Shown one piece after another: positions 41,917 to 50,473 of a DNA stretch of 64,000 nt. Position numbers and translations under genes: made by a program. This stretch comes from CAKZYD01 sp039814715 (GTDB lineage Bacteria > Pseudomonadota > Alphaproteobacteria > Sphingomonadales > CAKZYD01): the NCBI GenBank assembly GCA_039814715.1, contig JBCCAR010000006.1:48497-112496 (forward strand). Reading direction: 5' to 3'. Under the pieces are notes generated by a model, which saw only the letters and a list, made by a program, of their open reading frames with translations, was not told the DNA's origin and did not search any database. Positions within the stretch are counted from its first letter, which is position 1. Every line of letters begins with the position of its first letter.

Positions 41917-43113
41917 GGTCATGTTGCATAGCGCCCCGGCGAGCACGGCCTTGAGGCCGAGGCGGCTGATTTCGGCTTTGCGTTCAGGCACAAGCGTTCC
42001 AAGCCCGCCGAGCACGATGGCGATGGCGGCAAGGTTGGCGAAGCCGCACAGGGCGAAGATGGCGATGGTGCGGCTGCGCGGGGTAAGGGGGTCTTCAAGG
42101 CTCACGAGCGTCGCAAACGAAATGACTTCATTTAAGATGACTTTTTGGCCCAGAAGATTGCCGACCACGGGCGCTTCGTCCCAGGGGATGCCGATGAGGA
42201 AGGCGAGCGGGGCGAACAGCCAGCCTAGAATAGTTTCCAGGGTGACGCCTTGCAGGCCAAACCAGCCGGTCATACCGCCGACCATGCCATTGACCATGCT
42301 GAGCAGCGCGGTAAACGCAAGCAGCATAGCGCCTACGGCGACCGCCACACGCACCCCGGCCAGCGCGCCATCGGCAGCGGCTTCGAGCACGTTGGCGGGG
42401 CGGCTTTCTGCGTCCATCTCTTCGATCGGGAGCGCAGCTTGGTCTTCGCCGAGGCTGCCGGGTTCGTCAGGCACGAGTATTTTCGACATCAGCAGCCCGC
42501 CTGGTGCCGCCATAAACGCCGCCGCCACCAGCGATTCAACTGAATCTTGCCCTAAGATAGCGGCATAGGCGATCAGGGTAGCGCCCGCCGATGTGCTCAG
42601 GCCAACGCCCATAATGGTGAACAACTGCGCGCGCGTGAGGCCCGCAAGATAGGGCCGGATGACCAGCGGGGCTTCGACCATGCCCACAAAGATGTTAGCC
42701 GACGCGCACAGGCTTTCGACCCGGCTAATGCCAATGACTTTGCGCAGCGCCCCGCCAATAGTGATGACCAGCAGCTGCATGATGCGCAGGTGATAGAGCA
42801 CCGCCACAAGGGACGAGACAAAGATGATGGCGGGCAGCACGCGCAAAGCCAGAACGAAGCCAATCGTCTCCTCATTGGCAAGCGGGCCGAACAGAAAATC
42901 AATGCCCACATTGGCATAATCGACGATGTTCTGAACGCCGCCAGCCGCCCCAGTGAGCAAGGTTTTTCCAAAAGGAACGACCAGCACCAGCGCCGCAAAC
43001 AGCGCTTGGAACACAAACGCCATGCCGACCACGCGCGGGCTTATGTTTTTGCGGTTTTCCGAAAACAGCACCGCAATGCCGACTAAGACGAGGATGCCCA
43101 AAAGACCGATCAT
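41881..43113 (-). CDS. nupC: Concentrative nucleoside transporter, NupC type
   Basis: A 410-residue inner-membrane nucleoside:cation symporter of the CNT family. Family segments are RVLPAIIFVSSLVAVLYHL, SRVESLCASANIFVGMVEAP (the nucleoside-binding GQTEAP/SANIFxGxxEAPL region), TIMGVGLSTSAGATLIAYA and NEVISFATL. It supplies substrates to deoC, the phosphorylase and adenosine deaminase nearby. Its last 11 codons plus stop are the right copy of the insertion-boundary repeat, so the present gene end was probably replaced during insertion without changing the protein. Confidence 0.93.
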   Translation of the reverse strand: MIGLLGILVLVGIAVLFSENRKNISPRVVGMAFVFQALFAALVLVVPFGKTLLTGAAGGVQNIVDYANVGIDFLFGPLANEETIGFVLALRVLPAIIFVSSLVAVLYHLRIMQLLVITIGGALRKVIGISRVESLCASANIFVGMVEAPLVIRPYLAGLTRAQLFTIMGVGLSTSAGATLIAYAAILGQDSVESLVAAAFMAAPGGLLMSKILVPDEPGSLGEDQAALPIEEMDAESRPANVLEAAADGALAGVRVAVAVGAMLLAFTALLSMVNGMVGGMTGWFGLQGVTLETILGWLFAPLAFLIGIPWDEAPVVGNLLGQKVILNEVISFATLVSLEDPLTPRSRTIAIFALCGFANLAAIAIVLGGLGTLVPERKAEISRLGLKAVLAGALCNMTSAAIASVLLPA

Positions 43114-43166
43114 GAAGAGAGCCCCTCCCTAACCCGCCCCCAGAACGGTGGAAGGAATGGATTGTC

Positions 43167-43204
43167 TTCTCCCTCCCCTTTTCTGAGGAAGGGCTGGGGT
43201 GGGG
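43167..43204. repeat. Short C/G-rich intergenic repeat
   Basis: The stretch contains CTCCCTCCCCTTTTCTGAGG and GAAGGGCTGGGGTGGGG, the pattern of a very common proteobacterial intergenic palindrome. It lies between nupC and the ALDH16 gene, and a related C-rich stretch (CCCCTCCCTAACCCGCCCCC) is at 43123-43142. Only a single unit is present here. Confidence 0.45.
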
Positions 43205-43212
43205 ACATCATA

Positions 43213-45582
43213 TTATTCTCCATAAGGCAGCCAAATGTTTTTCACCTCTGACGCTTTGCGCAGGAGCACATCTCCATCAAAAAGCGGGTCATGCCAGTCC
43301 AGCGCTTTGCCATGGCTGCACCACATGCGCTTTACGTTCTGCGCGCCTGCTTTTTCTGCCATGGCGCAGGTCTTCGCGTCCGCATGCACCCATAGGCCAT
43401 CGACCGCGTCATGCTCTGCGAGCGTCTTGGCCAGCGCAGCGGCGGCGCCAGTGACAATGTTGATGACGCCGCCGGGAAGATCAGAGGTTTCCAGCACTTG
43501 GCAAAAATCGCTTGCGGCGAGCGGATGGGCTTGGGACGGAACCGTAACGATGGTGTTGCCAGCGGCAATAGCGCTCGCGGCCATCGTGAGGAAGCCCAGC
43601 AACGGCGCCTCATCCGGGCAAAGCATGGCGATCACACCTTGCGGCTCATTCTGCGCGAGGGTGATGTGCTGTCTAGGCGGGCTATGGACTGCGCCATCAA
43701 ATTTATCCGCCCAACCGGCGGCGCTGAACAGGCGCGAGAGACTGGCCTCCACCTCCGCCTTAGCTTTGGCGGCAGAAAGGCCCGTCATTATCCTCAGGCG
43801 GTCTGCAAAGCCACTTGATCGCTGGGCTAGGTTTTCAGCCATATAATACAAAATCTGCGCGCGCTGATGGCCAGTCATTGCGGCCCAAGCTGGCTGCGCT
43901 TTGGCTGCGGCTTCTACGGCGCCACGAATATCTTTGCGGCTCCCTTCCCCCACGCGGCCCAGAATGTTGCCGGTGTGGCCCATGACCGGCCGCGTACGGT
44001 CACCATCTGGGCGTGCTTGCTTGCCACCAATATAATGTTTCGGGGTCTCATCAATAGCGCTGGCTGGCACAGTCTTCGCTTTTGCTGCCGCGCCAGGAGG
44101 AGAAGATTCGCGCCACGGCCAGTCTTCCTTCACATAAGCTCGCAGGCCTTCCATCCCACCTTCCCGGCCATACCCACTTTCTTTAAAGCCGCCGAAGCCC
44201 ACGGCGGCATCAAACTGGTTAGCGGTGTTGATCCAAATGACGCCTGCTTTTAGCTGGCCAGCCAGCGCCATACAGCGCCCGATGGTTTCGCTCCAAATGG
44301 AGGCGGCGAGGCCGTAGCGTGTGTTATTCGCCAGGGCCGCAGCTTCATTGAGCGTACGAAACGATTGGACCGTAAGCACCGGGCCGAAAATCTCGTCGCG
44401 CACCGCCACATTGCTCTGGTCCACATCCAGCAGCAAGCTTGGCTTGATAAAGCAGCCGCCTTTGGGGCAGTCGATGTCCGGCTGCCACAGCGTGGCGCCC
44501 TGATGGACAGCGTCGGTGATGTGCTGCTCGACATGGCCAACCTGCACAGGGTCTGCCAGGGCGCCCATGTCGATGGCTTTGTCCAGCGGATCGCCGATGC
44601 GGAATTTGGTGAGACGCGCTTTGAGTTTTTCAACAAGCGTGTCCTCGACACTTTCCTGCACCAAGAGCCGGGAGCCTGCGCAGCACACTTCGCCTTGGTT
44701 GAAGAAGATGGCATCGACCAGGCCCTCGACTGCACTGTCGAGGTCGGCATCATCAAACACGATGTAGGGGCTCTTACCGCCAAGTTCGAGCGTAAGGGCT
44801 TTGCCGGTGCCAGCGGTTTTGGCCGCGATGGCTTTGCCCACTGATGTAGAGCCAGTGAAGGCGATCTTGTTCACATCTGGGTGCGTTACGAGGGCCTCGC
44901 CTGTCTTGCCATCGCCGGTGACGATATTCAGCACGCCGTCCGGCAAGCCCACCTCCCGCGCCAACTGAGCAAAATAAAGCGCGGACAAAGATGTATATTC
45001 CGCGGGCTTGAGCACCACTGTGTTGCCCGCCGCCAGCGCTGGCGCAACTTTCCAAGCCAGCATGAGCAGCGGAAAGTTCCAAGGGATGATCTGGCCGCAT
45101 ACGCCCAGTGGTTTCGCGCCCGGAATAGACGCCTCCAACACCTGCGCCCAGCCTGCATGATGGTAGAAGTGCCGGGCCACAAGGGGAATATCGATATCGC
45201 GTGTCTCGCGGATGGGCTTACCGTTGTCGAGCGTATCCAAAACGGCGAGCATGCGGCTTTCTTTTTGCACAATCCGCGCAAGGGCATAAAGGTACCGCGC
45301 GCGCTCATGACCGCCCACTTTGCTCCAGGCGCCAAAAGCTTTGCGTGCGGCTTTGACGGCCTTGTCGACATCGCCTTTGGTACCTTGGGTGAGCTTGGCC
45401 AAGGCTTTGCCGGTGGCCGGGTTTTTGCTGGCAAAGGTCTTCGCGCCGGGCCGGGTAAACGTTCCGCCTACGACATGACCAAAGCCTTTCGGGTGTGCCT
45501 TCAGCCAGTCTAAGGCGACGCTGGCATCTTCAGGCGCCGGGCCATAGTCCATGGTATTGAAAATGTCGGGGATGCTGCGCAT
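43213..45582 (-). CDS. Two-domain aldehyde dehydrogenase of the ALDH16 type
   Basis: A 789-residue protein. The first domain (about 35-500) is a full ALDH with ALTLELGGKSPYIVFDDADL (general-base Glu) and FFNQGEVCCAGSRLLVQ (catalytic Cys). The second (about 520-789) resembles only the NAD-binding half of an ALDH (GVIAMLCPDEAPLLGFLTMA, AIAAGNTIVTVPSQAHPLA, PGGVINIVTG) and lacks a catalytic Cys domain. This is the architecture and size of ALDH16. Lying four bases after deoC, it probably oxidises the acetaldehyde or another aldehyde from deoxyribose breakdown. The ATG at 45582 is chosen; the longer frame would run into deoC. Confidence 0.88.
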   Translation of the reverse strand: MRSIPDIFNTMDYGPAPEDASVALDWLKAHPKGFGHVVGGTFTRPGAKTFASKNPATGKALAKLTQGTKGDVDKAVKAARKAFGAWSKVGGHERARYLYALARIVQKESRMLAVLDTLDNGKPIRETRDIDIPLVARHFYHHAGWAQVLEASIPGAKPLGVCGQIIPWNFPLLMLAWKVAPALAAGNTVVLKPAEYTSLSALYFAQLAREVGLPDGVLNIVTGDGKTGEALVTHPDVNKIAFTGSTSVGKAIAAKTAGTGKALTLELGGKSPYIVFDDADLDSAVEGLVDAIFFNQGEVCCAGSRLLVQESVEDTLVEKLKARLTKFRIGDPLDKAIDMGALADPVQVGHVEQHITDAVHQGATLWQPDIDCPKGGCFIKPSLLLDVDQSNVAVRDEIFGPVLTVQSFRTLNEAAALANNTRYGLAASIWSETIGRCMALAGQLKAGVIWINTANQFDAAVGFGGFKESGYGREGGMEGLRAYVKEDWPWRESSPPGAAAKAKTVPASAIDETPKHYIGGKQARPDGDRTRPVMGHTGNILGRVGEGSRKDIRGAVEAAAKAQPAWAAMTGHQRAQILYYMAENLAQRSSGFADRLRIMTGLSAAKAKAEVEASLSRLFSAAGWADKFDGAVHSPPRQHITLAQNEPQGVIAMLCPDEAPLLGFLTMAASAIAAGNTIVTVPSQAHPLAASDFCQVLETSDLPGGVINIVTGAAAALAKTLAEHDAVDGLWVHADAKTCAMAEKAGAQNVKRMWCSHGKALDWHDPLFDGDVLLRKASEVKNIWLPYGE

Positions 45583-45586
45583 GGCG

Positions 45587-46570
45587 TTAGCCCAATGGAT
45601 TATGATCAGCGCGGGCGTAACGGCCAGTCGCGTGGTGGTGGAGTTGGCGCTCAATATCGCCAAGCAAGCGCGAGGCGCCAAAGCGGAACAGGTCTGGGCT
45701 TAGCCAGGCATTGCCCATCTCTTCCTTGACCAGCGCCAGATATTGCAGGGCGTCTTTAGCAGTGGAAATGCCGCCCGCAGGTTTGAAGCCAACGGTTTGC
45801 CCTGTCATGTCTTGATAGGTGCGGATGGCGCGCACCATGGTGAGGGAGACAGGCAAAGTGGCGTTCACGCTTTCCATACCGGTGGAGGTTTTAATGAAAT
45901 CAGCGCCGGCCATCATGGCGACCATACTGGCTTGGCCTACTTGCTTTAAAGCGCCAAGCTCACCGGTCGCTAAAATGGCTTTCAGATGGGCTGGCCCGCA
46001 GGCCTCGCGAAAGGCTTTCACTTCCCCATAAAGCGCGGGCCAATCCCGCATCAGTACATGGCGGCGGGAGATGACGATGTCGATTTCCTGCGCGCCTGCC
46101 GCCACGCTGGCTTTAATTTCTGCAAGCCGCGTTCCAAATGGCGAGAGACCTGCTGGAAAACCCGTCGAGACGGCTGCAATGGGAATGCCTGTCCCCTCCA
46201 GCGCGGCGCGCGCAGGCTCAATCATCTCGTGATAGACACATACCGCGCCGACCGTCAGCGGCAGATGGCCAAGGCCGAGCTGGTCTTTCAGTTCTGGCCG
46301 CAGCGGCTGGCGCGCTTTGGCGCACAGGCGGCGCACGCGTCCGGGCGTGTCGTCCCCGGCCAGAGTGGTCAGATCGATGCAGCTGATAGCTTTAAGCAGC
46401 CAGGCGGCCTGCCACTGTTTCTTTACCGTCCGCCGACCTGCCAAGCTGGCAATACGGCGCTCTATAGCCGCGCGGTTCACGCGCACATTGGCAACGGCGT
46501 CTAGGTCCAGCGCCATGCCTGGATTACGGGCGTGCGTATGAAGCGCCGTGACATTTGCCGCTTTGGCCAT
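45587..46570 (-). CDS. deoC: Deoxyribose-phosphate aldolase
   Basis: A 327-residue class I aldolase cleaving 2-deoxyribose 5-phosphate to acetaldehyde and glyceraldehyde 3-phosphate. The Schiff-base Lys is in MAGADFIKTSTGMESV, and the second Lys of the proton relay in TVGFKPAGGISTAKDAL. It is longer than E. coli DeoC (259 residues) owing to an N-terminal extension, as in the animal-like subgroup. AGGATCC lies before the ATG. It is followed at once by ALDH16, giving a route from deoxynucleosides to central metabolism. Confidence 0.93.
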   Translation of the reverse strand: MAKAANVTALHTHARNPGMALDLDAVANVRVNRAAIERRIASLAGRRTVKKQWQAAWLLKAISCIDLTTLAGDDTPGRVRRLCAKARQPLRPELKDQLGLGHLPLTVGAVCVYHEMIEPARAALEGTGIPIAAVSTGFPAGLSPFGTRLAEIKASVAAGAQEIDIVISRRHVLMRDWPALYGEVKAFREACGPAHLKAILATGELGALKQVGQASMVAMMAGADFIKTSTGMESVNATLPVSLTMVRAIRTYQDMTGQTVGFKPAGGISTAKDALQYLALVKEEMGNAWLSPDLFRFGASRLLGDIERQLHHHATGRYARADHNPLG

Positions 46571-46648
46571 GAAGGATCCTGTGTTGAGCCGCCCGCCCGC
46601 GCAATGCTAAGGCAATTACATCATCGTCGCTAGCAGATTGCTTCACCC

Positions 46649-47491
46649 ATGACAAACCAAGCCCAGCAGCCGCCTTACCTTGACCTGATTGAGCGCTGCG
46701 CGCAGGCCATGCGAGCCGCCCACACAGGCGCTTTTCCCAAAACCGCGTTGATACTCGGCAGCGGCCTTGGGCCCTTTGGCGAGGAGATCGCAACCGAAAC
46801 GGTTATTCCCTATGGCGATATCCCAGGTTTTCCGCAATCGACCGTCGCAGGCCATGAAGGCCGATTTTTGATCGGCAAGGCCGCCGGTCATGACGTGATC
46901 TGCATGCAAGGGCGGGTGCATATTTATGAAGGCTATCCAGCGTCCTTGCTCGCGGTGCCCATCCGCATGCTCAAAACACTGGGCATTGAGCGCTTGATCT
47001 TAACGAATGCGGCTGGCTCCATCCGGACCGATATGCCGCCGGGCAGCTTGATGATGATTACCGATCATATCAACCTATCCGGTCATAACCCGCTCATTGG
47101 GCCCAATGCGGATGCGTTTGGTCCGCGCTTTCATGACGTTTCGCAAGCCTGGACGCCGAGCCTGCAAGAAGCGCTCATCAAAGCCTCAGCCGCATCAGGC
47201 GTGCCGCTGCACCGCGGCGTTTACCTGCAAGTCACAGGCCCTAATTTTGAAACACCTGCAGAAATCCGCGCTTTTGGCCGTATGGGCGCTGATGCGGTGG
47301 GCATGTCGACTGTGCCTGAAGTCCTAGTCGCCAGCCATGCGGGGATGGACGTCGCCGGCATTAGCCTTATCACCAATATGGCAGCGGGTTTATCTCCGGT
47401 CGAGCTCACGCATACCGAGACCATCGAAGAAGCAGAAAAGGCCTATAAACGGATCAAGGCGCTGATGCTGGAATTCTTGGGCGGCCTGTGA
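46649..47491 (+). CDS. Purine nucleoside phosphorylase
   Basis: A 280-residue trimeric-type PNP. TALILGSGLGPFGEEI is the phosphate-binding start, FPQSTVAGHEGRFLIG and MQGRVHIYEGYP follow, then LTNAAGSI and the purine-site TGPNFETPAEIRAFGRMGAD with VGMSTVPEVLVASHAGM. It phosphorolyses (deoxy)inosine or guanosine to base and (deoxy)ribose 1-phosphate, feeding deoC. It is divergent from deoC with 78 bases between the starts, so the two may share regulation. A phosphopentomutase gene was not seen in the window. Confidence 0.93.
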   Translation: MTNQAQQPPYLDLIERCAQAMRAAHTGAFPKTALILGSGLGPFGEEIATETVIPYGDIPGFPQSTVAGHEGRFLIGKAAGHDVICMQGRVHIYEGYPASLLAVPIRMLKTLGIERLILTNAAGSIRTDMPPGSLMMITDHINLSGHNPLIGPNADAFGPRFHDVSQAWTPSLQEALIKASAASGVPLHRGVYLQVTGPNFETPAEIRAFGRMGADAVGMSTVPEVLVASHAGMDVAGISLITNMAAGLSPVELTHTETIEEAEKAYKRIKALMLEFLGGL

Positions 47492-47504
47492 TGCAAGACA
47501 CCGC

Positions 47505-48320
47505 TTAAAGCAGAGGCTGGCGCTCAGGGTCGCCCAGCGCGCCATCGACGCCCACGGCCCCATCAGGAATATACTGCAAGATCAGCGCCTTTCGCACATG
47601 ATCTGTCACATTCGGGCCCGTGCGATGCGGCGTTAAGGACGAGAAAATGACCGCGTCCCCTGCCCTTGCCGGGACGCAAACCGCGTCCTTTCGATAGGCC
47701 TCGATGCCAGCGATCTCTAGGCCATAGGGCTGGTTTTTATGCGCGAGCGTGCCGTGCCGGTGTAGCCCAGGGATAACCCAGGGGCAGCCATTGTCTTCAG
47801 TCGCGTCCACTAGCGCGAGCCACAGCGTGACATAAGCCTGCGGCTCAACAAAGGTGTAACCGTTGTCTTGGTGAAATGGGAATTCCGCATGCTCGCCTGG
47901 CTTTTTATACACGGCCTGATCCCAATACAGCCGCACGGCTGGGCCAATCAGATCATGCATGATGGTAGCAATAGCGGGGCTAAGCGCTGCGGCGCGCACG
48001 GTGTCATCGCGCAAGATTAAGTTGCGCGAGAAGCTCAGGCGATCAGCCTTATATGTAAGCACATACTCATCGGCCATGGTCAGCACGCTATCGGGCTCGC
48101 TTGCCTCGCAGGCATCCACCGCCGCGCGCAGCTGCGCCAATGCGTCTCCCGCGAACAGCTGCACCGCGCGCAGCCACCCGTCCTCATTATATTGCGTTAT
48201 TTGCGCGAGGCTTAGCGCCTTTAAGCCAGTGTGCGGACGCGCGGACCAAACAAAGCCGTCATTGCGCGTATGGGGCGTTAGCCCGCCGGGCTTGAGCAAA
48301 TCTCCGCTCTGGTTTAGCAC
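47505..48320 (-). CDS. Phytanoyl-CoA dioxygenase (PhyH) family protein
   Basis: A 271-residue Fe(II)/2-oxoglutarate-dependent dioxygenase. FPFHQDNGYTF supplies His and Asp of the iron triad; SSLTPHRTGPNVTDHVRKALI supplies the distal His and the 2-oxoglutarate Arg. WVIPGLHRHGTL is also typical of PhyH. The substrate is unknown; the family hydroxylates lipids and small metabolites. The start is a GTG only 31 bases from the divergent adenosine deaminase ATG, so the true start could be further inside. Confidence 0.85.
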   Translation of the reverse strand: MLNQSGDLLKPGGLTPHTRNDGFVWSARPHTGLKALSLAQITQYNEDGWLRAVQLFAGDALAQLRAAVDACEASEPDSVLTMADEYVLTYKADRLSFSRNLILRDDTVRAAALSPAIATIMHDLIGPAVRLYWDQAVYKKPGEHAEFPFHQDNGYTFVEPQAYVTLWLALVDATEDNGCPWVIPGLHRHGTLAHKNQPYGLEIAGIEAYRKDAVCVPARAGDAVIFSSLTPHRTGPNVTDHVRKALILQYIPDGAVGVDGALGDPERQPLL

Positions 48321-48351
48321 AGCCTACCACTTTCACTTCCAGGCGGCGCCA

Positions 48352-49359
48352 ATGTCTCACCTTATTACCACGTTACCCAAAGCCGAGCTGCATTGCCACT
48401 TAGAAGGCACCATCGCGCCCGGCGTCGCCCAGCGGCTCGCTGCGCGGCATGGCATGGACATCAGCGCCGCGATTAAACCAGACGGGACTTATAACTGGTC
48501 GGATTTCGGCGATTTTCTAAACATCTATGACGTGATCGCGGAATGTGTGCGCACGCCGGAAGACTATTATGACGTGATGATGGATTATTACCGGACCGCT
48601 GCCGCAGCGGGGATGGTTTATGGCGAGATGTTTATCTCTTCCGACCACCCTGAGAAAGTCGGAATCAGCTATGATACCTTCATGGACACGCTGAATGCAG
48701 CTGCGGACCGGATTGAAGCGGACTACGGCATCATCATCCGCTTTGTGCTGCATGTGGTGCGCCATTATGGTGTTGAGGGCGCGCGGGCAGTGGCAGAGCT
48801 AGCACAGACAAACCCAAAGCGCCGGGTGACAGGTTTTGGCATTGCTGGCGATGAGGCGCATTTAGACCATAAGGAGTTCGCCTTCGCCTTTGACGCAGCG
48901 CGGGGAGCGGGGCTGCGCTGTACGGCCCATGCGGGTGAGCATTTAGGCCCTGAGAGCGTGCGCAGTGCCATCACCCATCTCAAGGCGGAGCGGATTGGCC
49001 ACGGCGTCCGCGCGGCGGAAGATGAAAGCCTCCTAGCGCTGCTCAAAGACCAAGGCATTACGCTAGAGGTTTGCCCGTCATCGAACGTCTGTTTAGGCGT
49101 TGCGCCCACCATCGAGGCGCACCCTTTGGGCAAGCTGCACCGCGCGGGCGTGCCCATCACCATCAATTCCGATGATCCGCCCTTCTTCTTCACCCATATC
49201 GGCCGCGAATATGATCTCGCTGCCCAGCATCATGGCTTTTCAGCCGCGGCTCTACTGGACGTAACACGGCATGCAATCAAGGCTGGCTTTTGCGAGGATG
49301 ACGTCAAAACGTCATGCTTGTCGCGCATTGACGCTTGGCAGCAGGAGCAAGGCCTTTGA
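48352..49359 (+). CDS. add: Adenosine deaminase
   Basis: A 335-residue zinc amidohydrolase that converts (deoxy)adenosine to (deoxy)inosine, substrate for the neighbouring phosphorylase. PKAELHCHLEGTI has the HxH zinc ligands; CTAHAGEHLGPESV holds the third His and the catalytic Glu; GHGVRA, EVCPSSNVCLG and PITINSDDPPFF complete the metal site. ATG 48352 is the clear start since LITTLPKAELHCH directly follows; the longer frame from 47959 only runs antisense through the PhyH gene. The stop overlaps the LOG gene start. Confidence 0.95.
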   Translation: MSHLITTLPKAELHCHLEGTIAPGVAQRLAARHGMDISAAIKPDGTYNWSDFGDFLNIYDVIAECVRTPEDYYDVMMDYYRTAAAAGMVYGEMFISSDHPEKVGISYDTFMDTLNAAADRIEADYGIIIRFVLHVVRHYGVEGARAVAELAQTNPKRRVTGFGIAGDEAHLDHKEFAFAFDAARGAGLRCTAHAGEHLGPESVRSAITHLKAERIGHGVRAAEDESLLALLKDQGITLEVCPSSNVCLGVAPTIEAHPLGKLHRAGVPITINSDDPPFFFTHIGREYDLAAQHHGFSAAALLDVTRHAIKAGFCEDDVKTSCLSRIDAWQQEQGL

Positions 49360-49937
49360 AAAGTATTTGCGTTTTTTGTGGATCATCCAGCGGGACGGGA
49401 CCTGCCTATGAAGACGCAGGCCGCGCGGTCGGCGCATCGCTGGCAGAGCGCGGCATCACCGTTATCTATGGCGGCGCAAGCGTGGGCGTCATGGGCGCTG
49501 TAGCCAATGGCGCGATGGAAGCGGGCGGCAAGGTGATTGGTATCATCCCCAAAGCGATTACCGAATTTGAAGTCGCCCATCATGACCTCACCCAGCTCCA
49601 TGTGGTCGATACCATGCACCAGCGCAAAGCCATGATGGCCGATATGTCTGACGCCTTCATCGCCATGCCCAGCGGTATTGGCACCATGGAAGAGTTCTTC
49701 GAAGTGTGGACGTGGGGCCAGCTCGGCTATCACGACAAGCCCTTCGGCTTGCTCGACGTAGACGGCTATTGGGACCCGCTAGAACAGATGCTGGACAGCA
49801 TGGTCGAGAAAGGGTTTTTGCGCCCCATGCACCGGGCCATGGTGTTTAATGAAACCAGCCTTGAGGTTTTGCTAGAGCGCTTTAACAGCTACGCGCCGCC
49901 AAGCAGGGAGAAATGGATCAGCGCCCGTGGGCGCTAG
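49356..49937 (+). CDS. LOG-family protein (putative cytokinin-riboside 5'-monophosphate phosphoribohydrolase / nucleotide hydrolase)
   Basis: A 193-residue Rossmann-like enzyme. ICVFCGSSSGTGPAYEDAGR starts the fold, VIYGGASVGVMGAVANGAM follows, and MHQRKAMMADMSDAFIAMPSGIGTMEEFFEVW is the active-site block (shown here only as MHQRK and PSGIGTMEE). The canonical motif is PGGxGTxxE; here the first Gly is Ser. Family members release the base from nucleoside 5'-monophosphates. The TTG at 49356 overlaps the add stop (TTGA) with GGAG upstream, so the gene belongs to the purine salvage unit. Confidence 0.88.
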   Translation: MKSICVFCGSSSGTGPAYEDAGRAVGASLAERGITVIYGGASVGVMGAVANGAMEAGGKVIGIIPKAITEFEVAHHDLTQLHVVDTMHQRKAMMADMSDAFIAMPSGIGTMEEFFEVWTWGQLGYHDKPFGLLDVDGYWDPLEQMLDSMVEKGFLRPMHRAMVFNETSLEVLLERFNSYAPPSREKWISARGR

Positions 49938-50045
49938 CCGCAATCAAGCCGCCGTTCTGAATGTGCCGTAAGAGCCTTTTGAGAGTGTTTATGTAAAATG
50001 CTGCGATGGCAATGTTTGAGACGTTGCGGACATCGGGCCACCTTC

Positions 50046-50416
50046 GTCGTCCTCCGGCTTGACCGGGGGACCCATGCTTTCTCTAGGTTAACCGCATGGG
50101 TTTTTTTTATATCCTTGTCAGCCAGCCGCGCGGCACACTTTGATTGGGCACCAGTGATCTGGTTGAGCGTATGTATCAGCATAAGAGCAAAGCTGTGGAC
50201 GGCTTTACAAAGCGGTACAGCATTGGAATGCTTGTATATTTTGAGCAGTTTGAGGATATAAGCGCAGCCATTGCTCGAGAAAAACAGCTCAAGAAATACA
50301 AACGCGATTGGAAGATCAGCCTCATAGAAAAACATAATCCTCATTGGCATGACGTGTACCCTAGCATTGCAGCTCCATGACCATCAATGGGTCCCCCGGT
50401 CAAGCCGGAGGACGAC
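50046..50416. repeat. 30-base inverted repeats bracketing the GIY-YIG pseudogene
   Basis: Left arm 50046-50075 and right arm 50387-50416 are perfect inverse copies over 30 bases, with core CCTCCGGCTTGACCGGGGGA on the left. Each arm is also internally self-complementary (CCTCCGG-CTTGA-CCGGGGG). A related paired repeat occurs at 63898-63983. The arms enclose only the small nuclease gene. Confidence 0.85.
50096..50380 (+). pseudogene. GIY-YIG nuclease-domain gene (UPF0213-like) with in-frame stop at the catalytic YIG position
   Basis: From ATG 50096 the frame reads MGFFYILVSQPRGTL, then TGA (50141-50143), then LGTSDLVERMYQHKS and on, in the same frame, to TGA 50378-50380. Family members read about GTLYIGVTSDL here, so the stop falls on the second active-site Tyr, and one residue appears lost just after. 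The remainder (DGFTKRYSIGMLVYFEQFED, AIAREKQLKKYKRDWK) is an intact C-terminal half. A start at TTG 50144 could give a 78-residue fragment without the active site. Intact proteins are about 90-95 residues. I judge it a pseudogene. Confidence 0.75.
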
Positions 50417-50473
50417 AAGTGAGGTCTAGTAGATTGGCTCTTCTTGCCAAAACCGGGCGCATAAAACGGCCTC

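Noticed and set aside
41873..42568. A 231-codon open frame on the plus strand
   Set aside because: It is antisense to nupC over its whole length; NupC has clear family motifs, and the plus-strand product is a low-complexity Ser/Pro/Arg-rich translation typical of a GC-rich shadow.
47959..48351. An N-terminal extension of adenosine deaminase by 131 codons
   Set aside because: These codons are antisense to the PhyH gene, and the protein fold starts right at ATG 48352.
50144..50380. A functional 78-residue GIY-YIG protein starting at TTG 50144
   Set aside because: It lacks both active-site tyrosine segments and has no ribosome site; the in-frame upstream part shows it is the tail of a broken gene.
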